A stretch of DNA of 64,000 bases from the NCBI RefSeq assembly GCF_014195585.1, contig NZ_JACICA010000007.1:1-64000 (forward strand), read 5' to 3'. The position numbers and the translations under genes were made by a program. Below the pieces are notes generated by a model, which saw nothing but the letters and a program-made list of their open reading frames with translations, had not been told where the DNA came from and searched no databases. Origin of the DNA: Alloprevotella rava (lineage in GTDB: Bacteria > Bacteroidota > Bacteroidia > Bacteroidales > Bacteroidaceae). Positions within the stretch are counted from its first letter, which is position 1. Each line of letters starts with the position of its first letter. This document shows, piece by piece, positions 18,133-26,867 of this stretch.

Positions 18133-18482
18133 CCCGTTTTTGAAGCGTTTTCGGTTATGCAAAATGTTGTGAGTCAGTGCATAAACACCATAATATCAAA
18201 AATCGATACCACTGTACAAACTGCTTATCGTTACCTCGCTTTATCCACACACATTTGGCTAACGATTTGGTAACGTATCTTCTGCACAAATCCACATTTT
18301 CTGCACTTTCACCATCAAAGCAGCACGCGGCAATAATCCGTATTTCTCACACATTCTCAACCACTTACCATCAATCTACATAAATCAACCTTTTTCTTGC
18401 ATTTGCCCGGTAAAATATGTACTTTTGCTCATGTTACTAGAGTTTTTTTGCAACAAGCAAAGTAACAAAAGAGACTGGAATC
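18133..18482. other. Right end region of the mobile element
   Basis: No gene is seen. This AT-rich stretch lies between the recombinase promoter and the truncated host gene and should contain the right attachment site, because integrase-proximal ends carry att. No repeat can be matched to the other end, which lies outside the window. A plus-strand TACTTTTG box at 18420-18427 points toward the host junction. Confidence 0.45.
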
Positions 18483-18806
18483 CTACAAGAGGGTTTCAGC
18501 CTTATTTTTTTGCCGTGTAAAACTTTTACCGGACAGCAATAATTTCCAAAGAAGCCGTGTATCAATGTACAAAGGACCATTGGCATACAGCTTACATTGT
18601 TCTGAATTCGTCGAACTCACGTTATTTTTATTGAATACCAAAGATTGCAGGAAATCCTTACTCAATAGTTTGGAACAAATTATTTGATTGATATCTATAT
18701 GTTCACATTCTATTCCATCCCTTAGAAGGACCCCTTTTAAGTATGCAGGATTAAACATTGGAAATGTTGAGAACGTTGAAAACGTGTTTAATATGAGAGT
18801 TTTCAT
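18483..18806 (-). pseudogene. Truncated B12-binding radical SAM protein (N-terminal ~90 aa)
   Basis: The N-terminus MKTLILNTFSTF...FNPAYLKGVLLRDGIECEHIDIN has the layout of the cobalamin-binding domain at the front of many radical SAM enzymes (first strand, then helix and the IDIN strand). Homology-like sequence ends around LYIDTRLLWKLL, near 18535. The final residues to the stop at 18483 look like read-through into foreign DNA, and the CxxxCxxC SAM domain is missing. The start overlaps the MutS-like gene stop by 4 bases, so both belonged to one operon, possibly for peptide modification. The mobile element or its IS content removed the rest. Confidence 0.65.
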
Positions 18807-20572
18807 TTATGTTGTTTTTGCAAAATACAATTGATTAAAAAAGTAGCATTCTTATTCTGGCATACTCCATTGGTTAGTTTGTAAGGATAACTCGGAGGAT
18901 TTTCTGCGGTTATCTCAAAACAATAGTTCCTTTTAACTCCTGATAATTCCAAAGATGTAACATCTATATCATGTGTTGCTAATACTGTTGTAATCCCATT
19001 TTCCACAAAGAAACTCAAAAGTTTTTTAGTCCCTTCTAACTTGTCTACAGAATTAGTTCCTTTAAGCACTTCATCCAGAAAAAGAATTACGTTAGGAGTG
19101 TTTAATGCAACGTCTATAGCTTTGTCCAGTCTTATTATTTCAGATTGAAAATAGGATATCCCACCTTTAATATCATCACGAGTTCTCATACTTGTAAATA
19201 TTTGCGAGTTGGGATTAAAATAGAACTTATCAGCAGGAACACGACATCCATTTTTTGCCAAAATAAGATTAAGAGCTATCGTTCTTAAAAACGTACTTTT
19301 ACCAGACATATTAGCTCCCGTTATAATAGAAATAGAACCTTTTGAAATCGAGAAATCATTTCCAACACCTGAGTTTCCCAAAAAAGGATGCTTCCCATTT
19401 TTCATATTGATTAGCATATTCTCTTGCGGCTTTGCAATGCAATAATCAGCGTGATTAAAATTGAATTGAGCAAAGCTTGCTAAAGTCTCAATCTTCCCTA
19501 TACTTTCTAACAACGTAGGAAGGCTTGCTAATCTTCTTACTTTCCATCGCTGAAATTTCAGAACTTCCATAACGTCTATCGACAGAAAGCCATTCAGAAG
19601 CAACCATAAAAAAGGATTCGCTCTCAAAGCATATATACTTTCAATTCGTTGAATTGATTTTAAATCCTCAAGATACTCTTGAGCTATATTACGAATTTCC
19701 CGAAGCTCCGAAGCCTTAAAGTTATAAGCGGAAATCTTTTTAATGACAGGCATATAACCTTTATTGAAGTCTATTATTGATTTGGAAACACAAAAGGCTG
19801 TTTTAAGCTTACTGCTTAACGCTATCGTTATAAATAATTGTAATACAAATAATACTGTTAAGGTTGCCGATGTGATAGAACTTATTTTTCCTACAAGTAT
19901 GTAGCTAAGTATAAGATACAGAATCAACAAAAAACTACAAATAGGAAATATTTGAAGCCATTTAATGTTTTTATCTGGCATCGTATTCACATTAGAGTAC
20001 ATGCTAGTTCCCCTCACTTTAGACTTAAAGTGAGGGGTTGATAAATAATCCTCACGAAAATCTGACGACAACATAAGCTCGTTTATTGCATCCTGGTCTA
20101 TATCGTTCTTAGATATTCTTGTGTTCACATTGATCAGCCTGTGTGCAAGAGCTTTCTCACCAGGCACTGTTGTGGTTCGGTTTAATCTTTGAAACAAAGA
20201 CCCAGGGCCAAATATATCTAAATCATAAGAATATGGCGAGTGTATATCTATATATTCACTGCCGTCTTGAAAAGAAAACTCATTACCCAAATATCCAATC
20301 TCATCTTCGTAAAATTGTATCATCTGTTGGTTATGCTCTCTTTTTCTATCAACTCTATTATCTGCATACACAAAAAATAGATAAACAAGAAGGCATATGA
20401 CCGAGAGAGACAACCATATATTAGGGAAACCATCCAGTCCATTCCATCCAGCAATAATCATAAGGCAAAATGATATTAATTTTCCCCAAACCAAAAGATG
20501 GCTTCTCTTAGATAAAACTCTTTGTGAAACCAATAGTTTATTAACCTTATCTACATAATATAATTTACTCAT
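18803..20572 (-). CDS. Membrane-anchored MutS-like ATPase
   Basis: This 589-aa protein has two predicted N-terminal membrane helices (about 28-46 and 52-69), a second hydrophobic pair near 210-260, a helical lever-like middle and a MutS-family ABC ATPase at the C-terminus: Walker A GANMSGKSTFLRT near 415, Q-loop/signature FQSEIIRLD, Walker B VILFLDEVLKGTNS and the H-loop ATHDIDVT. The mismatch-recognition domain of true MutS is absent, so mismatch repair is unlikely. The family of membrane MutS-like proteins is known but of unclear function. It sits between a truncated ORF and a truncated B12-radical SAM gene, which suggests a maturation or transport operon that has decayed. Confidence 0.8.
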   Translation of the reverse strand: MSKLYYVDKVNKLLVSQRVLSKRSHLLVWGKLISFCLMIIAGWNGLDGFPNIWLSLSVICLLVYLFFVYADNRVDRKREHNQQMIQFYEDEIGYLGNEFSFQDGSEYIDIHSPYSYDLDIFGPGSLFQRLNRTTTVPGEKALAHRLINVNTRISKNDIDQDAINELMLSSDFREDYLSTPHFKSKVRGTSMYSNVNTMPDKNIKWLQIFPICSFLLILYLILSYILVGKISSITSATLTVLFVLQLFITIALSSKLKTAFCVSKSIIDFNKGYMPVIKKISAYNFKASELREIRNIAQEYLEDLKSIQRIESIYALRANPFLWLLLNGFLSIDVMEVLKFQRWKVRRLASLPTLLESIGKIETLASFAQFNFNHADYCIAKPQENMLINMKNGKHPFLGNSGVGNDFSISKGSISIITGANMSGKSTFLRTIALNLILAKNGCRVPADKFYFNPNSQIFTSMRTRDDIKGGISYFQSEIIRLDKAIDVALNTPNVILFLDEVLKGTNSVDKLEGTKKLLSFFVENGITTVLATHDIDVTSLELSGVKRNYCFEITAENPPSYPYKLTNGVCQNKNATFLINCILQKQHK

Positions 20573-20574
20573 TC

Positions 20575-20843
20575 TTAGTTTAAAGGATTTATGTTATTGT
20601 CTTTTAGAAGACGATATGCGTGTGATTGGACAACATCTGAATAAACGTGGTGATGTATTTGGGGCAGAGTGCATATCTTGCCAAAAAGATACTTAATAAA
20701 GTATTTGTATAATGTTTTATCAGACCAAAATCCATAGTATATATTCTCAACAAAAGCACCAGACATCACTTTGGGATAATATGATGTTTGCTCTAGTTCA
20801 ATAATTTTACTTCCTGTTTCTTTAGCTATTTCAACAGTCTTAA
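20575..20843 (-). pseudogene. Truncated ORF upstream of the MutS-like gene
   Basis: The minus strand encodes about 85 residues ending ...LLKDNNINPLN and stops 2 bases before the MutS-like start. The longest ATG-initiated part is 64 aa (from 20769), but the frame is coding-like further upstream (TVEIAKETGSKIIELEQTS...YYPKV) with no start codon before it meets the 71-bp repeat at 20846. I do not recognise the family; a GAFVENIYYGFWSDKT stretch and a HHHVYSD motif are visible. It is probably the C-terminal remnant of a larger protein from the same operon. Confidence 0.5.
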
Positions 20844-20845
20844 AT

Positions 20846-20916
20846 ATCCTTATTGCGTTTGAAAATACAATAAGGATATCAGTCGACAGAATAAGGATGT
20901 CAGCTGACGCGCTTAT
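20846..20916 (+). repeat. 71-bp modular CCTTATTG repeat, copy 1
   Basis: Boxes CCTTATTG, CAATAAGG, AATAAGG and CTTATTG occur at positions 1, 21, 43 and 65 of a block exactly 71 bp long. The spacers include ATATCAGTCGACAG and the palindrome-bearing ATGTCAGCTGACGCG. Two further blocks of the same length and layout lie at 41492-41562 and 59080-59150. It abuts the truncated ORF on its left. Confidence 0.75.
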
Positions 20917-20986
20917 TGTATTTTTAGGAGTAATAATTGCGAATGTTTCTTTCTTAGGCTTACCTTATTATTTGCCGAAAAAACTC

Positions 20987-21802
20987 TTATTTTTGATCTA
21001 AAATGAATTTTTCTACTACGTGGGCAACGCCTTCTTCTTCGTTGGAGTAAGTGACGTAGTTAGCTTGTTTCTGAATCTCGCTTGGAGCATTGGCCATTGC
21101 AACGCCTAGACCTGCAAAATTTATCATACTTAGATCGTTATAGTTATCACCACACGCAATGATTTCTTCAGATTGTATGTGTAGTTCTGTGATAAGCCGG
21201 TTGAGCGATGTTGCTTTGTCAATACCTACGGGTACACATTCGAGGAAGTAGTCCGCAGAACGATATATATCTATCTTTCCTTTTAGTTGTTCAGCCAATT
21301 GTAGTTCTAATTGATGAAGAGGAGTGGGAGCGCCCACAATGAGACATTTATTAATAGGATATTCAATTTGTTGGAGGAAATCACTTGCTTCCTCTACTTT
21401 CATCTTGTTGATAGAAGCTTCAATTTGAACGTATTGATCTGTCTTTTTTGTTGCGATGATGCCCTCTCCCTTATAGGTTAATATTTCCAAGCCTGCTTCA
21501 CGACTGCTATTGTAGAGTTTGGGAACAAGCGTTTCGTCGAGCGTTTGTTCAAATACTACCTTGTTGTTTTTGCAGTCAATAATACGCCCGCCATTGAATG
21601 CTAGAATATAGCCTTCAAAGCGTGGTAGCTCCAATTCTTCGGCGAGCGCAGTGATGCCATAAGTAGGACGGCCTGATGCGAGAACTACTTTCAGTCCTTG
21701 TTCTTGAGCTTTGATGAGTGCTTCTTTTGTGCGCGGCGTGATTTCTTTTTTCTCATTAGTTAGTGTTCCGTCCAAATCGAGAACGATTATTTTATATATC
21801 AT
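20987..21802 (-). CDS. Cof-type HAD-IIB sugar-phosphate phosphatase
   Basis: This 271-aa soluble phosphatase of the Cof/YidA group has HAD motif I VLDLDGTLTN (catalytic Asp pair), motif II ASGRPTYG, a type IIB cap in the middle (about 85-190), a Lys at the GIDKATSLNRL segment, and motif IV ACGDNYNDLSMI. Length is normal. These enzymes dephosphorylate hexose phosphates and related metabolites; the exact substrate cannot be read from sequence. It stands alone between the repeat-bearing gap and a GH110 gene on the same strand. Confidence 0.9.
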   Translation of the reverse strand: MIYKIIVLDLDGTLTNEKKEITPRTKEALIKAQEQGLKVVLASGRPTYGITALAEELELPRFEGYILAFNGGRIIDCKNNKVVFEQTLDETLVPKLYNSSREAGLEILTYKGEGIIATKKTDQYVQIEASINKMKVEEASDFLQQIEYPINKCLIVGAPTPLHQLELQLAEQLKGKIDIYRSADYFLECVPVGIDKATSLNRLITELHIQSEEIIACGDNYNDLSMINFAGLGVAMANAPSEIQKQANYVTYSNEEEGVAHVVEKFILDQK

Positions 21803-21924
21803 CTATGCAATTTCTTTTTTGTGCTAAGTCGTGTTCAAGGAAGTAGTCTTACTCCCTTTGCTGCATTTGAGCCGTTTTTGCTTGTTGGGCACATTTCTAT
21901 GACCTTTTGCTTTGTGGAGGAAGT

Positions 21925-23670
21925 CTAATCCTTTGTCGTTTTTTCTACTTTTTCTGTAATTATGGATTGAGTATTATTTAAGAATGGAGAAAATTCGGAA
22001 TTCTTCTTCACCTGATTGTTTCTGAAAATTAGATGGCGAACACTTTTAGCATACACCAGTGGAGTACCAAAAGTATCAAACAGATTCTTTTCTATGGAAA
22101 TGCGATTATGGTAGTAATTACGCTGGTTTTTAAGTTCCGGAATCTCTGGGTAGATGGAAATAATAGCGTTGGTAAATTGATATCTACTTGTGAGCGCATT
22201 GATGAAACGATTCCTCCGAATGATTACATTGTTCACAGGGCCACTTTCGTACCAACCGTTGGCATCTCCACTAAGAAGGATCGCAGAACCTGAAGTGTGG
22301 TCGAAAAGATTGTTTTCGCACAGGGTGTATTTGGGGCTACTGAAGAGTGCGCCTCGAGCACGATTATTGCGTATTGTATTACCCGAAAAAACGATAGAAG
22401 GAGTCCATTCAAGGTTTTCTATACAATCTGCATCAGATGGTATTGGATCACGAAAACTGATGAGGAAACTTTTCATTCCTTGCAATGTTACAGCATCTTG
22501 TGGACGGATCGCCGTGATAATATTTGTCTGTACAGAGTCAAGTGTGGAGGAGTTGATGAAGCGAATGCTGTCGCCCGTGTTTCCCCAATTAAACCCATAC
22601 GCTTGACTATGCATGAAGGCGCAAATTGCAGTATGATCATCCTTGCGCTGAAGGATACGGAGATATACTCCATGTACGTTGATAGCATCGTCCATCATTC
22701 CCTCATATGTGCCTTTGCATGAAATAATTTTTCCGCGGCATTGCGAAAAGTGGGTGGCATCTGCTTGTGTGGAGAAATAGCGCCCTTGGGAAGGATATAC
22801 ATTAAAGCTGTTGAGGGTGATATCTGTACAACGCTGTGCGATAAGTCCCATTCCCCACGCATAGTTCACAGTGACATTTTGAAGCTTTGTATTTTTGCTC
22901 TCATTTAGAAAGATAGCGGGGCAGGGGCGATTGAAGTTGCGCATTGCTACAATATTTCCTGTTTTGAGTCGCAAGTCTTTCCAATTAGGTGCATAAAAGG
23001 TTTCTCCCCCTTGACGGCAGTTAAGAAGGTTTATGCCTAAATCGCCAGTGTTATAAAGAATGTGGCGTGTTTCTTTGTCGAAACCAATTCCCCAAGCAAA
23101 GTGGGAACGCCAGTTTTCTCCTTGTGTCTCAAAATATCCCTGTTCGGTAAAAAACCACTGATACTCTTTGTCTTTATGAGGAGATGGCGAGAGCTTAAAG
23201 CGAATTCCCGTGGTGTCACTTTTAACGATTTCTACTTGTTCTATCTGCGGATCAATAAAATCAATCGAAAAGTTTTTTAATGTGACATTCCCACAATAGT
23301 TCAATACTACAGGGAGTAAGGCTCCTTGGAAGAGAAATTGTGCTCCACCTCCGTCAATCGTAAGATTTTCGTAGTGGTTCAGATAGAAAATAGCCTTTCT
23401 CAAAGGCTGTTGGTCATGGTTTGAAATATAACATTCTATCTCTGGAGCTTCTTCTAGGCGAAAGTTATAGGTGCCTTTATCAAAGCGGAGAATAATTTCA
23501 TCTTTATTTCCCAATTGGGGGGGATGGTTTTGGAGAAACTTTGTTAAGGCTGCAGTATTATCAGAGTTGTTGGGGCGAATACCGAATTGACTCATTTTAT
23601 ATACTACTTTACGCGCCATCAAGGGAAAGCACAAAAGAAGTAAAAAGGAAAGAGCGAGAGTTTTTTTCAT
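21925..23670 (-). CDS. GH110 alpha-1,3-galactosidase, secreted
   Basis: This 581-aa protein has a signal peptide (first ~19 residues ending LMARK) and a right-handed parallel beta-helix. The stretch GTYEGMMDDAINVHGVYLRI, with paired aspartates, is the hallmark of glycoside hydrolase family 110, whose members cleave alpha-1,3-linked galactose from blood-group B and linear galactose antigens. Further helix coils follow (IVFSGNTIRNNRARGALFSS, CENNLFDHTSGSAILLSGDANGWYE). In the periplasm or on the surface it would help use mucin or host glycans. It is followed on the same strand, across a 61-base gap, by a divergently evolved set of housekeeping genes, so no polysaccharide-utilisation locus is evident. 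Confidence 0.88.
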   Translation of the reverse strand: MKKTLALSFLLLLCFPLMARKVVYKMSQFGIRPNNSDNTAALTKFLQNHPPQLGNKDEIILRFDKGTYNFRLEEAPEIECYISNHDQQPLRKAIFYLNHYENLTIDGGGAQFLFQGALLPVVLNYCGNVTLKNFSIDFIDPQIEQVEIVKSDTTGIRFKLSPSPHKDKEYQWFFTEQGYFETQGENWRSHFAWGIGFDKETRHILYNTGDLGINLLNCRQGGETFYAPNWKDLRLKTGNIVAMRNFNRPCPAIFLNESKNTKLQNVTVNYAWGMGLIAQRCTDITLNSFNVYPSQGRYFSTQADATHFSQCRGKIISCKGTYEGMMDDAINVHGVYLRILQRKDDHTAICAFMHSQAYGFNWGNTGDSIRFINSSTLDSVQTNIITAIRPQDAVTLQGMKSFLISFRDPIPSDADCIENLEWTPSIVFSGNTIRNNRARGALFSSPKYTLCENNLFDHTSGSAILLSGDANGWYESGPVNNVIIRRNRFINALTSRYQFTNAIISIYPEIPELKNQRNYYHNRISIEKNLFDTFGTPLVYAKSVRHLIFRNNQVKKNSEFSPFLNNTQSIITEKVEKTTKD

Positions 23671-23731
23671 TTTGAATTAAAGAGAGGATGTTATAAGTTA
23701 TAGATCAGCATCTTTAAATGAATGTTACATC

Positions 23732-24793
23732 TTATTGATTCTGTCCTTCCGCCTCAATGCGAAGAATCCCACCTGTTTCTGGAGAAAAGGTGATATGTGT
23801 TTTCATTTTCTTATTAAATAAATCACCTCCAAGATGTTCAATACGGCCGAGTTGTGCAACAGGTGTTTCTAAATTTGTATATATTTGTTTGTCATCAAAA
23901 ATCTTAACTTGGGCTACGGCAGGAACAACGTATCGAACATCGTCTTCTTGTTTTTTCTGTGTAGTTTCAACCGCTTGGGGAAGATTCTCAAGAGAGGTCA
24001 TACAGATATAGACAGGTAGACCTTCTGTATCGTCTTGATTGAGTAGACCACGTTGAGAGGAAAAGCGGCAGAGTATTCCTTTTTCAATAGGAACATTGAG
24101 TACACAATTTACAGTACTGACGCGAGTTTCAGAAGTACGTGTTCCAAGGAAAAGTTTTAGAAGTCCTGCTTCTTGTTTGTCTAAACTTGCCATCATTAGT
24201 TTTAATTGCTCGCCATCTTGCGGCATAAAGTCAGCTTCTCCTTTAGCCAAAGCAGAGCGGCTTTCACGAATATTGAAAATCTCTTCGGCAGTGAGTTGAG
24301 CTAGTTTATCGATATTGCCAGCAGCAAGCATTTCCTGTGTTCCAAAGTTTTCAGCGGTATCTACAACAACCTGTGTGATGGAAGGTTGCGTAAGTTCTCC
24401 TGGCAATCGTATAGCAGTATTGATTCCTAATAAGAGCCCTTCGCGTGTGAGGCTTACAAGAGGGGCAGAGGTACGTGGCTTCAACTTGATGGTATAGGCT
24501 TGGCTCTTATCTGGTGTGCCATAGGGCTCAATGCGTACACTCTGAATCGTCCATTCATCATAGGCCTCTTTCGACACATTGTTTTGGCGCAGATATACTT
24601 CCGCGTATGCAGCTAAGCGTCCCGGCTTGTATGAGGTGCGCGTCATTGTTACTACAATGTGGAATGCTGTTTTAGGTAGAAAGTAAGTAATACCATTCTC
24701 TGTTATCCCTGGTTGGTAGGGAGTTACTTCTGTTTGTGCGGTTGATAAAAGACTGTAAAAACAGCAAAGTAAAAATGCGAAAAACTTTTTCAT
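23732..24793 (-). CDS. DUF4831 family secreted protein
   Basis: This 353-aa protein has a clear signal peptide (MKKFFAFLLCCFYSLLSTAQT). The N-terminal part contains TYFLPKTAFHIVVTMTRTSYKPGRLAAYAEVYL, typical of the DUF4831 family conserved in Bacteroidales; function unknown. The gene overlaps the stop of nnr (ATGA), so the two are co-transcribed. Periplasmic or outer-membrane location is likely. Confidence 0.82.
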   Translation of the reverse strand: MKKFFAFLLCCFYSLLSTAQTEVTPYQPGITENGITYFLPKTAFHIVVTMTRTSYKPGRLAAYAEVYLRQNNVSKEAYDEWTIQSVRIEPYGTPDKSQAYTIKLKPRTSAPLVSLTREGLLLGINTAIRLPGELTQPSITQVVVDTAENFGTQEMLAAGNIDKLAQLTAEEIFNIRESRSALAKGEADFMPQDGEQLKLMMASLDKQEAGLLKLFLGTRTSETRVSTVNCVLNVPIEKGILCRFSSQRGLLNQDDTEGLPVYICMTSLENLPQAVETTQKKQEDDVRYVVPAVAQVKIFDDKQIYTNLETPVAQLGRIEHLGGDLFNKKMKTHITFSPETGGILRIEAEGQNQ

Positions 24794-26343
24794 TTCAAAA
24801 TCAAAAAATCTGGTGAAGGTGCCTTTTCAGCATCTTTGGCTGAAAGTTGCAAGAAGGCTTCTGGGATTGCTTCAATAATGTCAGAAGCAATGAGTGAGGT
24901 TTCGCCCAGTTTGTTAGCAGCAATGTCACCTGCTAATCCGTGTATATATACTCCCAATCTGCAAGCTTCCGTCTGTGTGTATTTTTGTGCTAATAAAGCG
25001 CATATAATACCTGTAAGGACATCGCCACTACCTGCTGTTGCCATTCCGCTGTTACCTGTAGAATTGAAGAATGTTTTGCCTTCGGGCGTGCAAATTGCCG
25101 TGAAATGTCCCTTAAGGATAATGAAGAAACTATGCTTTACTGCCATTTCTTGTGCTTCGGTAAGCGCAGAATAGGAGTCGGTGCAATGAGAACCGATGCG
25201 CTGCATTTCTCGAAAATGCGGTGTAAGAATGGTATCAGAAGGGATTTGTTGTATCCAGCCTTTATGGTCGGCTAAAATATTAAGGCCGTCTGCATCAATA
25301 ACTAAAGGGATGCGAGTGCGTCTCACCTGTTCAATAAAAGCTACGGCAGTGTCGTGGCTCGTTCCAAGGCCTGGACCTATAGCTAAAGCGTTATAGTCAT
25401 CTGTATTGATAGGCGCCGAAAAATATTTCTCGTGGCTATCGAGATTTAGCACTGCTTCTGGAACCGCTATTTGTAGGATGTTGTTGTTGCGATGAGGAGT
25501 TCGGACTGTGACTTTTCCTACACCGCTACGAAGACAAGCACGGGTTGCAAGAATTGCTGCACCTGCCATTCCGTACGTACCTGCAATAAGGAGAGAATGA
25601 CCGAAGCTCCCTTTGTGTCCAAAAGAATCGCGCTCTCGTATAATATTCTTAATGTCTTCTTTATCCGTGAATTCATAGTTAGAATCTAATCCTTTACTTT
25701 TTCCATCTGAGAGGCCGATATCTGCCACTATGAGCTTACCCACAAATTCGTGGTTGTCGGCCATCAGTTGAGCGATCTTAGGAGCACCAAAAGTTATCGT
25801 TGTATTTGCCCGCACGATATGGTTGCGTACGTTCTGTGCATTGTTCTCGCACATAAGTCCAGAGGGCATATCAATACTAACAATGTGCGCTGGAGACGCA
25901 TTGAAGAATTGCACCAAAGCTCCAAAACCTCCGTTGAGTGGCTTGTTGAGTCCAGTTCCGAAAAGGCCATCAACAATAACGGCATCTTCAGAAAGCTGTG
26001 GAGGCTCAAACTTTTCAGTAATCTCTGTAAAGTTTACATTGGGGCATTCAGCCAACCGATTGCGATTTGCTTCGCAGTTGCTACTTAGTCCTTTGCCTAT
26101 ATTGAAGAGATAAGCCGTGACGTTGTTGCCTTCTTTTGCTGCTAGCAAGCGAGCTACAGCTAATGCGTCTCCACCATTGTTGCCTGGTCCTGCAAAGATG
26201 ACGTAGCGGGAATAGCTAAGGCTCGAAAGGTATAGACTGACGTATTGAGCAGCACGTTCCATAAGATCTATGGATTTTATATTCTGTTCTTGAATGGTAG
26301 CTGCATCAATGTCGGGCAACTGTTGTTGAGAAAAAATCTTCAT
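24790..26343 (-). CDS. nnr: Bifunctional NAD(P)HX epimerase / ADP-dependent dehydratase
   Basis: This 517-aa metabolite-repair enzyme converts damaged hydrated NADH/NADPH back to the cofactor. The N-terminal YjeF_N epimerase domain (1-215) shows VIFAGPGNNGGDALAVARLL and VDGLFGTGLN. The C-terminal ribokinase-like dehydratase (about 230-500) shows GHKGSFGHSLLIAGTYGMAGAA, LAIGPGLGT, LTPHFREMQR and the catalytic NSGMATAGSGDVLTGII. Length and order are standard. It overlaps the DUF4831 gene downstream. Confidence 0.95.
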   Translation of the reverse strand: MKIFSQQQLPDIDAATIQEQNIKSIDLMERAAQYVSLYLSSLSYSRYVIFAGPGNNGGDALAVARLLAAKEGNNVTAYLFNIGKGLSSNCEANRNRLAECPNVNFTEITEKFEPPQLSEDAVIVDGLFGTGLNKPLNGGFGALVQFFNASPAHIVSIDMPSGLMCENNAQNVRNHIVRANTTITFGAPKIAQLMADNHEFVGKLIVADIGLSDGKSKGLDSNYEFTDKEDIKNIIRERDSFGHKGSFGHSLLIAGTYGMAGAAILATRACLRSGVGKVTVRTPHRNNNILQIAVPEAVLNLDSHEKYFSAPINTDDYNALAIGPGLGTSHDTAVAFIEQVRRTRIPLVIDADGLNILADHKGWIQQIPSDTILTPHFREMQRIGSHCTDSYSALTEAQEMAVKHSFFIILKGHFTAICTPEGKTFFNSTGNSGMATAGSGDVLTGIICALLAQKYTQTEACRLGVYIHGLAGDIAANKLGETSLIASDIIEAIPEAFLQLSAKDAEKAPSPDFLILK

Positions 26344-26388
26344 AGTTTTTGTTTTGGACGTATCAGTGAATTGCTACTCTTTTAGTTT

Positions 26389-26838
26389 TTAGAAATTCCA
26401 CCAATGCTTTTTCTTGCGAGGTTCTTTCCTGGTGGCATGGCCGAGTTGCTCTTCTATGTATTGCTCGTAGCTAATATGTCGAGAAATCATTTGATAAATG
26501 GCTCCCCAATCGGGCAACCCTCCTACATTACGATCATCTATGAAGCAATCTACTTTGAGTTTGCGACTATAATGTTTGTTCGATCTTCGCTCCGCATCAT
26601 GGTCTTCGGTATTATCCTCATCTAAATATCCATTAACAGCATAGAAGCGAACGCCATGTTCGGCACACCAATCAATAGCTTCTTGCTGGAGATCTCCCTC
26701 ACGCACTGTCCACAGGATGAGCTTATGACCATCCTCCATAAGCTGGCGGAGTGTGGCGGTAGCAAATGGAATTTCTTTTCCGATAGTTGGATAGCGGTGC
26801 TCAACGATTGTGCCATCAAAATCTACTGCTATAATCAT
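26389..26838 (-). CDS. Small HAD-superfamily hydrolase
   Basis: This 149-aa protein starts IIAVDFDGTIVEHRYP (HAD motif I, nucleophile Asp), has motif II ILWTVREG, a Lys in SRKLKVDCF and motif IV-like FIDDRNVGG. It matches a group of small capless Bacteroidales HAD proteins of uncertain substrate. The C-terminus is very basic (RKEPRKKKHWW). It lies in the minus-strand group upstream of nnr. Confidence 0.85.
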   Translation of the reverse strand: MIIAVDFDGTIVEHRYPTIGKEIPFATATLRQLMEDGHKLILWTVREGDLQQEAIDWCAEHGVRFYAVNGYLDEDNTEDHDAERRSNKHYSRKLKVDCFIDDRNVGGLPDWGAIYQMISRHISYEQYIEEQLGHATRKEPRKKKHWWNF

Positions 26839-26867
26839 TCTTGTTTTTTGTTTTATTATTTCTAATC

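Noticed and set aside
18427-18520. A 29-aa plus-strand ORF at the right junction behind a TACTTTTG box
   Set aside because: It is too short, crosses the junction and has no recognisable features. The sequence is more likely an IS end or att region.
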